Source of the DNA: Galaxea fascicularis
Taxonomy: Eukaryota; Cnidaria; Anthozoa; Scleractinia; Euphylliidae
NCBI GenBank assembly: GCA_948470475.1
Contig: OX419345.1
Location: forward strand, 516,001-580,000
Reading direction: 5' to 3'
Length of the DNA: 64,000 nucleotides
Position 1 is the first letter of the stretch; every line of letters starts with the position of its first letter. The notes under the pieces were generated by a model. It worked only from the letters and a program-made list of their open reading frames with translations. It ran no database searches and was not told the origin of the DNA. The translations under genes were made by a program, and so were the position numbers. This document shows positions 1 to 18,639 of this stretch, piece by piece.

Positions 1-104
1 AAATTTGGAGGTATCTTTTGGCTATCGATCGATGTGTTTTGTGATTCAATTAATTGACACAGAACTGTTCCGTTTTAAGACTGATTTGTTGGTTCTTTCT
101 TCAG

Positions 105-2149
105 ATGACGAAGAAGAATTATTCAATCCAAACTGCGTGACAGTTAATTTACTGGACAACCTGCGCAGAAGATGTGGGTGTCAAAAGGGAGGTCAGATGA
201 TACACCGTCTGATTATCAAAGCTTTTATAATACTGGCGCGCTCTCTTAACTGATGTGCTAAATATACACGTTATCGTAAGGTGTAAATTAGGTTTACAAG
301 TAATTAGCGATGACCTCACGAAAAACGAAGAACTGCTGTGCCACAGGTACACTGCACGTCCACAGGAATGCTCTCTAAACAGCGACCGGTGCTGAAATAG
401 CAAATGTTTGCTAATTTTGGTTAGGGATTGGCGTTCGTTTGATCTCTGAAATTTGGGGAGCAGGGTTGGTGCAGTGGTGAGAGCACTCGCCTCCACTAAT
501 GTGGCCCAGATTCGATTCCCGGACTCGACGTCATATATGGGTTGAGTTTGTTGTTGGTTCTCTACTTTGCCTCAAACAGGTTTTTCTCCGGGTTCCGGTT
601 CTTCTAAATTCCAATTCGATCCGGAATGTTCGAACGTGTAATGCATGAACTCCTGGCTCGGGAGATTGGGCAACCACCCCTCACACTATCGAGCTTAAAT
701 GAATTGATTTGATTTGATTTGATTTTGACTGTAATTGCCAAAAAAATCTAGTAACTATACAGTGAAACAAACACGCAACAGTTGTTAGGGGATAATTGCA
801 GGGGTGGGGGGGGGGGGAGGCTTAGATGACCGGATTAATTTCTGATACGGCTGGGCATAGGCCCCCTCACTTCACTAGAATGCACCAAATTCGTTTGACC
901 ACTTTTTTCATTCAGTTTCCAACATTATCTGTTCAATTACAGTTTCTTCATCTATGCAAGCACAAAAAATTACAGTTCAGAATTTTAAAGGATTCCAAGT
1001 ATTTTGTGTGGTTATTTGCTAGTAGTGGTTTCAGCAAAGCGCCAGTCGTTTCTTTCTGGTCACCCGATGTCAGTTGGCTTATTCATGTCCATTGTCAATC
1101 TTTTCCTGTTCTTCTTGTTTGACAGTAACGTTGGATTTGTCCGATGAAGACGGCGATATAAAGAATTTGCACGAGTTTCCAACACAGTACGCGCACAAAT
1201 TCCTGAAAGGTCGGGAAGTTTTCATACTGATAAAGGTCGAAAGTAAGTGTTGGGTCCTCAGTGGCAATCCCTTGCTTTCCAATAAGGTTGATCGAGGGGG
1301 GAGGGGTTAAAATGTTTCATGAAATGTTTGAGGCCTCATTGGCCTCACTGAAGCTAGTTTTATGACAACCTTAATAATTAACGCTATTTTGTCTACTTTA
1401 CTTAGAAGGCCAAGGAGACCAGCCGACAACTTATACAGCATTGTTGAACGACCTGGAAAGAACAAATCCTAAACTTCTCGGTAGGTGGTAACGAAAACCC
1501 ATTCTGGTGGCTCGATAGTCTGAATATGGTTATTTTTGTAACATTTACATGGTGAATTATACGCTCAGTGGGAACCTCTAAGTTGCAAAACTGGATGTGG
1601 CATAGTCTAAAGTTTTCACTTGAATTTCTTAAATTCCAGAATAGCCACACCTACAAATGTGACCACACCCATTTCTGAAGCTTCAAAAACAAGGGACACA
1701 GGGAACCAATTATCTCAGCTCGAAAACATGTCATAAGCCCATATCTTACCTTAAAATTTAAAGTCGACTTGGTTTAAAATTTCTATTTTTCAGTTGTTTG
1801 TACTGGCCAGTCAGTGCAAACGCATTTTGCACTGTTTGGCTTTTATATTAATTTTCTATTTGCCTTGCCCTTGCCGGACAATTCGACTACATGTTGGTAC
1901 CTACTTGTAATTTCTGCTCGCCTAGAGACATAATCAAAATCTTCTTCGGATTCCAAACCTATCTCTCTTCAAAGGAAGGAGTCGCTGTGGAATGCTGCTT
2001 CAAAACTGCGCAAACTCAGAGGTGGAATTCCAAGCGCCGAACGTAAGAGATCAGACACTAACCCTGCCTCTAGAGGGGACAGTAGATATCTTGGGACCAC
2101 CCCCTCCCCGCCTGGAAAAAGTCGGATGAGAAAGATCTCAAAGAGTTAA
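105..2149 (+). CDS. CXorf65-like protein, 3' part
   Basis: Four exons join in phase: 105-191, 1126-1242, 1406-1484 and 1975-2149 (stop TAA 2147-2149). The first begins after a pyrimidine-rich acceptor in mid-codon, so at least one exon with the start codon lies upstream of the window. The product reads DDEEELFNPNCVTVNLLDNL, then a short CGCQKG turn, VTLDLSDEDGDIKNL, and a FPTQYAHKFLKGREVF segment, followed by a basic serine-rich tail. This order matches the small vertebrate protein CXorf65 (N-terminal ubiquitin-like fold with an LCDETG-like loop, then a basic tail), whose function is unknown. The exon 3 donor is ambiguous. A site after 1480 leaves the last exon in a poor frame; the site after 1484 gives an RKESLWNAASKLRKL frame with a basic tail, so I chose that. 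The gene converges tail to tail with the RSRC2-like gene. Confidence 0.75.
455..725 (+). repeat. tRNA-derived SINE, (GATTT)n tail
   Basis: It has an A-box-like GGTGCAGTGGTGAGAGCAC and a B-box-like GATTCGATTCC, then a body containing GAGTTTGTTG-TTGGTTCTCT, and ends in a GATTT-repeat tail. It lies in the first visible intron of the CXorf65-like gene. Related copies occur near 33127, 41690 and 52585. The pol III promoter boxes and short-repeat tail are the hallmarks of a tRNA-derived SINE. Confidence 0.75.
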
Positions 2150-3299
2150 AGGCATTGCTGCATTTCGAATCCAGGAGTGAAATGTATAATTTTTTTGTAA
2201 TTAAAACTCATTTTCCTCTCGAATGTTATTTTGTTTAAACTATTCAATAGGAAGAGGTTATCAGAAGAAGATAATCAGCTGTCAGCAAAATTGCCGTAAA
2301 AAATGCAGGAAACACTCAGATAACATGTATGCATCACGGTAGCGCAAATTGTAAGCCCTCACATTATTTTGAAAGTGAACACTAAATCAAAGTTGGCGAC
2401 AGAAAAGAGGAAAAAAACTCGAGTAACCCCATTTGAGGTTCAGAGGACGCATCAGATTTTTTGCAATTATCGATGCGATCTTCTCAAACGCTTTACATAT
2501 TTATCTTTCTCGGTAAAGCACAATATTTTTGGAAAGAGGAAAGGAAGGAACAGAAGCAGGGAAGTTTGTATAACCTGGGAGGGAGCGAACAAGCAAGGGA
2601 CGGAGAGAGAGGGACGGACTAAGAAAGGAATGCTCTGCAAACGGATTTGCTGTGAGATTTATTGAAGGCCCTTACTACATAAACCCGCTTTCTTTATGAG
2701 ATATGAATATAAAAACGGAGAACAACTAAAGTTCAAAATACTGTACTCCATCGAGAACATTACGCGGTCTACTTTGCCGGAATACACTGAAATAATTTTA
2801 AAACACTCGTGTCGTGGTGACAGCCTTGTGTAACAATCTAAACGAATCGTTGCTCGACCTTAAGGCAAGCAATCTGGTGTTAAACAGTTCGACCACTGCT
2901 CCTCCAAGCCTTACGCTGCAACTAAACTACATCACGGTATTAAGCTGCTTTGAACTCTCGTATGTTGCATCTGCGTAAACAATTTGGCTACCTGAACACG
3001 ACTTGAGGCGACGTTTACTGAGGCAAAAAGTAATTGAACCTCCAAATTTTATGAAACAGATGTATGTGTTTTTTTCTTCGGTATTATTCAGATTTTCACC
3101 ATCACAAAAGCAGCTTTCCATTCTCAACCTAATGCTGACTTCAGAATCATGCTCCGCAACTGAACTAGACTAGAAATTAAGTTGTGCTACATTTTTTGCT
3201 TCTTAACACGGATGGCCAAAGTGTCTCAGAGATGCAAATGTTAAAAAGGAAAACAATAACAAAGAGACTATGTAAAGCCCATGTGCTGCTGAGACTGTG
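2150..3299. other. Convergent intergenic region
   Basis: This lies between the stop codons of the CXorf65-like gene (plus) and the RSRC2-like gene (minus). It must hold both 3' UTRs; AATTAAA-like and AATAAA-like AT-rich strings are present but none stands out. The short ORFs here are low complexity and show no recognisable protein. Confidence 0.5.
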
Positions 3300-6200
3300 T
3301 TATGTGCCTGAGTAACCAAGCCCAATGCCACTCTTGCCCCCAGCCCCCCTTGACAACTGAAATGCACGTGATCGTTCAAACTCTCTTTCCAGGTTTGCCA
3401 TGAGTTGCTCGTTCTGTGGTTTGGAAGCATCTTGTTCAGGTTCGGCAGTTCCTTCACCTTTAATACCCATTAACCGCCGGAATTTTGCTTGCATCTCGCC
3501 TCCCTGGTCATTATTGAACGTTGTGCTGTTCCATAAAGTAGATTGTACTGTGCTGCTGCTACTCCCACTGCTCTCGCCACCCTAAAATAAACAAACAGCT
3601 CACGAAGTCAATCACCTATTTGTAACAACAGCAATCCTTTATGCCCCATCTGGTAGCCCCACTTTGAAACAGACCCACAATGGGCTTATCCTGTGGCTGG
3701 AATTTCCAGAGAAAAGGTTGTAAAGTGCTAATCTGAACAAGGTAAAATGGTTAACATCAGCGTGCTCATTAACCTATCAAGGGAAGAAATGCCCTGTGGT
3801 TCACGTAGAGGGCAGTGGTCCTAAAATGTCTCTCTTTTAGTGCTTTATGATAACTTTTTAAACAGTCCCCATACACACTGTACCTCTGTTTTCTTGCCAC
3901 TCCACAACAGCTTCCTCTTCTGTTGTATCACAGCATACTGATGCGGGTTGACAACTGATGGGTTGATGTAGCTTGGCATGTTCAGCACTGAGGCTGCCTC
4001 CTGTGCCTGTTTTCTCAGCGACTCAGCATGCGCTGCTAGTTTGGCTTGAACTTCTTCAGATGTCAAGGCTCGAGCAGGTCGTGGAAGTGTCTCCAGGCCA
4101 GTTGAAGAGGCTATAACAGGTTGTACGCAAAATTACGTGCACTCAGGTAAAACAAAAATTCACAAAGTACGTTTCATTCCATGACGCACAACCAACTGCA
4201 AATTTATAGCTTTGTTGTACAATTTGGACTAATGGTGACCTGTGAAAACACTAATCATTAAACTAATTTCCTTTGAATGGTAACAGTCACCTTGAGATCT
4301 CAATGACGTATGAATGAAGGTCCAAAAATTAACCTTGCATAGAAGACTAACCCCAAACAGTATTGCAGGACCTCTCTCCTCCACAAAGGCTCCTGCACTG
4401 ACAACAAAAATAATGAGCACACTAGTCTCCAAGTGACACCAAGAGACCTCTGCAGCGGAGAGAGTCCACAGGAAAGTGCTTTACAGCAGTTTTCATCTCA
4501 TTCTGAGCGAACATCCATCATACTTTAGAAATTTAGACACGGACTTGAAAAGTTGAACATGAATTGTGGGTTTCACTCAGACAATGTTCAAAAGTTGCTG
4601 ACCAATAACAAACTACCTCATGAAATGAAAAAAAGTAAAAACACAAACTATAACAGACTCGTACCTTTTACAAATACTGGCTTGTCATTATTAGGAGAGC
4701 TGGCTTTGTCCTCCTGTCTGTCTCGCTCATTCTCTTGATTCCGGGTTCTATCATGTCCTCGGTCATATCTCCTCTCTCTATCCCAATCCCTTCCTCTGTT
4801 GTCTCTGCTTCTGCCTCTATCACGATCACTATCACGATCCCGCCTTCGATTTGAGGAGTATTCACCACTAGCTCTCCGATCTAGAATCAAGTGTAATACT
4901 TAGCTAAAGCTCACTTGGGATGCACAGAAATCAAGCTTCAGAAAACCTGGCTCCAAAAGAAAAGAAGCCAATTAATCAGTCAATGAATCTATCAGTCAAT
5001 CAGTCGATCTTTATTTATACATGAAATCATATCATATCTGCATGGTCTTCCTAGGAGTCGTGAGAATTCTAGTGGTCCCCTGGAGTCGTGACTCAACAGA
5101 ACAAGTTAAAGAATTTATCGCAATCTAATTAAACAGCTTGTCCTAACTGGATGAACACCCTACCTCTTGAGTCTCTGATGGGGCTTCTCCTAAAATCCTT
5201 CCTTCTTCTTCTCTCAGGTGACCTCGAGTCCCCTCGGTCACGTGATCTGCTTCTGCGCCTCCTCCTGTCAGGTGACTTACTCCGCCTTTCTACAGAATCT
5301 CTACGTTTAGGCGACGGGCTATCCTTCTCTGGAGAGTTCTTATCTCTGGTATCCCCATCACTAAAGCCTTTCCTGCGAATTGGACTCTGCCCTTCTTCAC
5401 CTTTGTTGTTAACAGGCTTGTCTTTTTCCTAGAGAAAGACATTTGCAACCTTCAGAAAAATTGGTTAGTATGTTGTCAGTGAAGTCATCATACAGCTGTC
5501 TAACTAAGTTATTAATAATACTACTTGCATAGCTCAGAAGGATTACATTGAGCCACAGGTGTATGGGCTTCAACCCAAAAGAGTGCGTATGTAGCAGTTA
5601 AAAATTAAATTCAGGTAAAATTTTGTAACCTAGGTTGAAAATCAATTTCCTTTGTCTCCTTACCTTAAGTTTGAATAATTAGACTTAGGAGACAAAGGGA
5701 TTTGATAATCAACTATGTTTAAAGTTTTCAAGTTTTCCCATTGGAATTTAAGGGTGAAAAAAAAAAACAGCAAGTATGAAAAGGAACTTTCTGATTTTCA
5801 GATCTGTCCGTGGGCAGAAACGACCATACCAGTAAATTATGTTATGCCAACACAAAATTGGCACTAAACCCACCAAAGTGAGCTTTAGATTAAATTAGCT
5901 GACCAGGTCCCAGTTGTTTTGAGAAAAGATAATTATGTTATCTACAAGCCACCAGCCAGAAGATAAACGTGTATTGTTGCACCTTTTATCACCAGGATAA
6001 CAATCCATTTGATAACATTTATCTGTGACTGGTTCTAAGCCTGTTCTTGCAATACTGGTCTCATTCTCTTACCCTCTGGTAATAAATTGGCAGTGATCAT
6101 TTCTGGCAGTTAATAGCAATAAATTATGAAAGTAGACCACTTCTTTTTACATTAATTGAAAGCTTTTAGATGAGCCAAGGGCACATATAGCAAGTTTCCC

Positions 6201-9200
6201 ATTTTGGGGAAGCATCATTTATCGATGAGCCATCATGCAAGAAATCGTTTAAAGTGCATGATAAGGTTGTTCACAAGTCTAGCAGCAATTAAACCAATTT
6301 CTGCAGCAAGAAACAAATGGGACTTCAAGTGCCCCCTTAACACATGGAGAGAACGTAATCACCCCAGCAGTATGTCACTGTCAACCATTCACACATTTGG
6401 GTGGAGAGAAACAGTGTAGTGCAAAGTTCCATTTTTAAGGAAACGATGTTAGCAGAGGCAAGCTTTTTAAACCTAGGATATTCTGACCTCATAATGAAAA
6501 TAGTTAAACTGTGACAGCTCAATATCTGCACACACATAAAATAAATTAGAGTACAGTGTTATGCAACTTAACACTCACCTCAACAGAATCAGTCTGCATC
6601 TGTGGGCGCAAGTCGCGACCAAACTCATCAAAATGTTGTCCTGTGTCTCGTTGATTTGTAGACTAAGGTAATGCGAGTTATCAAAGAGCATTAAACTCAA
6701 ATAGCATAAACCATGAATTTGTCATGTAAACTGTACACAACAGACAGTGAGATATGAGGGTCTGCTAAGGGGCATTTCATCTCCCAAAGGTAGCATACTG
6801 AGAGTTAGATGAAAACGACGGTAGTACTTGTCAAGGAACATAATGTACAGTATGGCTAAGTCAACCAACAAAGTACTTTCAAGTGTTTCAAAATTGGCTC
6901 TGAATATCTCAGCATGCAATATGATAAATGCTCAGCAGTCCCTCTTGTGGTTTAAGAACAGACTGATCATGAAGCCATTTTCAAAATACAGACCATAACT
7001 AGGTATCTTAAACACTAATTTAAAGAAACATGATGCCAAATAAAACTACAACATTTTTTTTAAATTTGGCTTGAACTCTGTATTCCATTGCTCCTCTTTT
7101 TATTCGTACAAAGTTTATGTTTGCTGCAGTCCAATCTTAAAAAATCTATTTTTTTGAAATTAATTTGCCAAGTCCTGCAAATACCATGCACACTTGCCTT
7201 TAACAATCAGGTTATTTAATAGCTATGAAACAAGTTTATGGGTATCACAAAAGCACAGAACTTGCATGAGAGCAAAGCAAAATACCCTAAAATGTAACAA
7301 CAACATAAAAAATGAAACCCGTGCAAATTCCCCCACACATGTGACCCTCATGCATGTGGCCACTGCAAACAGCCGCTGACCGCATTGGCTCAAGTTTAAC
7401 TTAGCCTAAATTACATTCCGGTGCAGTCCAAACTCTACAACAACTTAACTCATAAAAAGGCAACCCTTTATTTAGTTAGTATAACCACACAAGCTTTTGA
7501 GAAGTCTGTTAAAAATTGCACTACAAACTATCATACACCATTTTAGGTCACAAATCAAACCAGCCCAAGAGGGAAGAGGGACTGTCTCCTAGAGAACTAC
7601 TATAATATACTGTTCTTCAAGTAATATCAAGCAACAAGATTACAGTACCTCTTACCGACAATAAAAATATGCTATAAATACACAACAGTAACTTCAGTAA
7701 AACACTTGTCTTGCTAACTTTACAATAGACTATGCGAGTGATGTATATGAAATGAATCATTCATGTATATGAGACTACTTCACCCTTATTATGTTAAGAA
7801 ACTTTACATCAATTCTGCCTCTGAAGACATTCTTAACTTCCCTTAAAATTTCAAAACAGCAGGGGTCTACCGCACCCTTTGGATGCAGTCACTTCAACTT
7901 TTTTTTTAACAGTAGCAGACTTACAATAATACTTTTAATTTTACAGCCTAGTAACTGGCCTACAAACCACCTTTTATCTAAGCACTATAAGTAGACGGTC
8001 TCTTTTGGGGTGCTATTTCAAGTTTGGGATAGTTCTTCAGTAATGCTCTTATCATCTTTCACATCCTCAAGCTCACTGCTAAGACTGACGATTGAGGAGT
8101 CTAAAGGAGCCACAGTCCCAGCATCTTTTGACTCTCGAATCTTTTGAACCCTACTTCTGTTGCCCCTCCTAAGATATTCATCAATAGATACTACACACTT
8201 TTGTTTCCAGACTGACTCCTGCTCAGCTTCAGGAACAGAGTACAGTTTAAATGCACAGAACTTAACAAGATCAAGTTTTCCACTATCAAGTGCTCCCTTC
8301 CCTCTGGTTCCAGAGCAATTTTTGTGTGACATTTCATCTTTTGTAAATAAAACCTTCACAAGATTCACACTGAAGTTTCCTATGGAACAACTTGTTTTTT
8401 GTATTCTCTCTGCCCAGGCCAACAGTTCTCTGGTGCGATCACTGTCACTAGAGGCTTCATCCTGAACCTCCATGTTTCCACTGCTATCACAGTTCAAACA
8501 GCCAGAATTAAGAGCTGTTATTGAAGGAGACACAGAAACACTATACTTTGGACCCAGTGAAACCACATTTTGATAATCCACACTTTCGTCAACAGACACT
8601 GAAGAATTCTGTCCTGAGTCATTAATCTCTAATGCTTTGGTAGACACAGCATGTTTCTTTAAAGCTCTTGAGCCCTTCTGTCCTCGACTACTATGCCCTG
8701 ATGCACAACTGGTGTCGCTAACTGTTTCATTTGCCAAAACTGCCAAAGATTCCAGCAGATTTGATGGTAGTCTTAATTCACCTGAATGAGAATGTTCCTG
8801 ATTTGTGGTAGGTCTTACACCATTTACCAACCTTTCTCCACACACTACTGTTCCAGTTGTGGCTTGCTGTTGTTGTTCCACAAACTTTAAAAGCTGTTCC
8901 TGATTTTTCAGAACTCTTTCTTGATTTTCCAGGATCTTTTCCACTTTCCACAACAGTGTTGTCAGGTGCCCATTCACTTCAGGCCCTAAGTCCATCATGT
9001 GAATCAACTTCAAAGAAAGATTAGCAGTGTCAGGCTGAACTTGTCCGCTACCAAAGTACCTATGGTATTTGTTATTGAGCTATATGTACTTCTTACATTT
9101 GCACAAGGATCATGAGATGCACAGTTCTACAGCACCCAGCCATGAGTAACTTTTCTTTTCTTAGAGGAGATACATGTATATCTACACAGTTCACAAGATT

Positions 9201-11433
9201 GAATGTGCGCAAACCATCAGTATTGTGGTCAAGTTGAAAACAATAGGACACCAACTGTTGTTGTTTCTTGTTGAACACTCTACCATGTTTTAAATGAAAA
9301 GGCAAGCCTCGTACAACACGACTTTTACACTCTGTGTTATTTTGACTTACTTACAACACTTCTAGTAACCTGAGTAAGCTTACATCTCCTCCCATCACTG
9401 TATAACTTCTTTTTAGGGATCCTGGCAGCACACAGTTTACATCTCACCTAACTAGCTTTAGCTTTCTTGCTAGCATGACAGCAAGTGGCTAGGGCCATTT
9501 TAACATTTGCTCTACATTACTTACACTTTTTCTCATCAACATACAAATCTTAAAGGTTACATAGACGAAATGTAAATTACCTTTCAGATATCATGGAGGT
9601 AAATACTACACATGTACAGGTGTATATAAAATCAATATAGTGACCCTGTGTTACAGTAAATAAACCTGTGTGATATACTAGCAATTTAAACCCAAGCCAA
9701 TTTCTGTTCTCTACAGGTCAATAACAGAAATGTAGTTTTATTTGGACTGCACTGGAAATTACTGGAATTACTAAATACCCTTGCTACTTACCATTCCTTT
9801 ATACTACCATTCCCTTACATTGAAAAAGAGATAACCACCCACAAGAGATAATAATGACCTAGGACATCAGTAAATTTTACTTTGAAATGATCAAATTTTC
9901 TATTCAAATATACACAAGACTCACATTTCTTGGACTTGGGCTTCTCCGTCTTCTTCTAGGACTTCTACTTCTGCTATGACTTCGGCTTCTTCTTCGATGC
10001 TTTCGATCATCTTTGGCAAACAAAAAAAATGCAGTGAGTGAAGACAGCAACTTACAGAACTCTGATTTACAAAAATTATACAAACATGAAGAATGGCAGA
10101 GGGACACTGAACTGCAACAAATCCCTAAAAAAAGTTCTACAGATTGCAATAATTGTTGCTTATAATAAATAAGTGGTTACCTCGGTAATCTGAATTTCTA
10201 CTTCGTTTCCGTGAAGATGGGGAAATTTCTGGGGACCTTCTTTCAGGAGCCTTTTCTGGTGATTCAGAGACAGACCTCTTACGATAATTTCTATGACGTG
10301 TGCTAGGGGAACTTCTTCTTCTAGATGAGTGATGCGACGACTCTTTCTTTAGCTCCGTCTTTTCTCCTTGTTGATCAGCTGGTGGGCAAGACTCATCCGC
10401 CTGACTCACAAGTTCTTTCTCCATGCTAGCGACAACAAAGGAGTGTGAATCCTGCTCAGCAACCTGCATAAAGAGGAATCAAGTGTTTGGAATAGTACCT
10501 CTTCAGAGTAATGACAAGATTGAGCAAAGCTGATTACAGATACTACTCCACTCATCCTTCAGCTGAATTTTAATAAGCCTCTTAACAAATTAAATCATAC
10601 AAGTATTTTTGATATCTTATGGAAAAATAATTAGGAAAAATACGTGATAGATTTAAAAAGGTTGATAGTCATCCTGAATCTGGTACAATTTATTACTGTT
10701 TGCCAAGACGGCATCTATCTGAGGACAGATGCTCTTTTAGCAAATTTCAAAATTTCGAAATTCAGTCCCCTTAACATACTCTTCTGACTATAAGCTCGGA
10801 AACCAGAGTCTGGTTGATGAGTAGCTCGGCATCTAAAAATTGTGTACTGCATACTTATGGAGTGGAAATCCAAATAAATTCAGTCTGAGGAACACTATAG
10901 GCAAAGTGTGACCCTACCTGTCTTGTGAAAGAGTGATGTTTCACCAAAAGTAATTCTAAATTGAAATAAATCATCAAACACTGTCACTTAAAATCTTCAA
11001 AAAAGGTAAACTACTGTATAAAATTACCTCGAGACAGAGGTGCACTCAATGTTTTAAAGGTGTAGAAAATTGACGGTTTTCAATTCACTAAATAAACTGG
11101 AACTTTCTTTTAATCAATAACAGAGATCGCCAGATTACTGCCAAGTGATCAACAAACCAAATTCTAAGTAAGTTTATCTTCAACTAAATGATGTGCAAAA
11201 AAAAACTCGCAACAAAGCATGTATGAGCTCGAATAAATTATGCATCGATCACATATATTAGGTCAGAAACTAAGCCTTCTCTGCCAAATAACACCAACCT
11301 AACAACACAAAAACATCACTGGAATACAAAAGCACCTCAAAGTTACGTTTCGTACCTGTTTGGACGCCAATTTTTGCTGGATATTGTCTTCTTCTGTGGA
11401 AGAAGTGGAGTCATAACCAGCCAAAACGTCCAT
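3300..11433 (-). CDS. RSRC2: RSRC2-like arginine/serine-rich coiled-coil protein
   Basis: Eight minus-strand exons join in phase to a 506-residue protein: 11433-11356 (start MDVLAGYDSTSSTEED), 10463-10181, 10010-9925, 6662-6579, 5428-5164, 4880-4665, 4110-3884 and 3581-3300 (stop 3302-3300). The N-terminal half is RS-rich (RRRSRSHSRSRSPRRRRR; SPDRRRRRSRSRDRG). The C-terminal third carries the family signature: LNMPSYINPSVVNP, then QKRKLLWSGKK, then a FRRLMGIK block and a GIGLGYS ending. This matches vertebrate RSRC2, a nuclear RS protein associated with splicing, though the coral form is somewhat longer. The 3.26-kb intron 6663-9924 contains a BEN-domain coding region on the same strand. The start codon is 359 bp from the divergent kinase start. 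All internal junctions have GT donors and AG acceptors. Identity is firm; the biochemical role is inferred from the family. Confidence 0.93.
8018..9079 (-). CDS. BEN-domain protein nested in RSRC2-like intron
   Basis: From the first ATG (8998-8996) this reads as a 326-residue protein ending at TGA 8020-8018. Residues about 10-45 form a likely coiled coil (KVEKILENQERVLKNQEQLL). A serine-rich linker follows. Residues about 205-290 fit a BEN domain: ELLAWAERIQ, then NLVKVLFTKDEMSHKNCSG, then LDSGKLDLVKFCAFKLYSVP, then WKQKCVVSIDEYLRR. BEN domains bind DNA or proteins in chromatin regulators. The frame stays open upstream of the ATG to an AG acceptor (exon would start at 9079), where an in-frame TAG overlaps the acceptor. 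Reading phase at 9079 equals that left by the RSRC2-like exon 10010-9925. It may therefore be a nested single-exon gene or an alternative last exon of that gene. The acceptor has a weak pyrimidine tract, so the independent gene is slightly favoured. Confidence 0.75.
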   Translation of the reverse strand, partial: LNNKYHRYFGSGQVQPDTANLSLKLIHMMDLGPEVNGHLTTLLWKVEKILENQERVLKNQEQLLKFVEQQQQATTGTVVCGERLVNGVRPTTNQEHSHSGELRLPSNLLESLAVLANETVSDTSCASGHSSRGQKGSRALKKHAVSTKALEINDSGQNSSVSVDESVDYQNVVSLGPKYSVSVSPSITALNSGCLNCDSSGNMEVQDEASSDSDRTRELLAWAERIQKTSCSIGNFSVNLVKVLFTKDEMSHKNCSGTRGKGALDSGKLDLVKFCAFKLYSVPEAEQESVWKQKCVVSIDEYLRRGNRSRVQKIRESKDAGTVAPLDSSIVSLSSELEDVKDDKSITEELSQT

Positions 11434-11792
11434 GTTTTTCGAAAGTTCCCGTATGAGGAACGCTCAAATCCCATATTTGGGCATTAATAGTTACCAGACT
11501 GTTTCCTTGTGGAGCGCGCCATAACATAAAATTTCGTATTTTGGTGAACGGTGAACACATGTGACAAGTTGTTTTGACGTTTAGGGGTTAATTTCATTCG
11601 ACCTATTCGTTCTGGCAATCATTTCTAGAAGCTTAGGAGCGAACGTTAAAGCAATAAGTTTTTGAGCCAAACATTCTGAACTTGGCATATTCCCGAGAAA
11701 TTTTCAGCGTTTCCCATACTCGCACAAACAACGTAAACAAGTCAGGACTCGCTTTGCGTATCACAGGTGTCATTTCATGGTTTATTGCGATA
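11434..11792. promoter_or_regulatory. Putative bidirectional promoter (RSRC2-like / RSKR-like)
   Basis: The 359 bp between the divergent start codons must contain both 5' UTRs and both promoters. No clear TATA box is placed for either gene. The interval has a somewhat GC-richer, CpG-containing core around 11500-11640. Head-to-head housekeeping pairs at this spacing commonly share a promoter; that is inference here. Confidence 0.55.

Positions 11793-18639
<6,847 letters not shown>

Noticed and set aside
9093..9305. 70-codon minus-strand ORF upstream of the BEN region
   Set aside because: It is in a different frame and not joinable by good splice sites; likely intronic.
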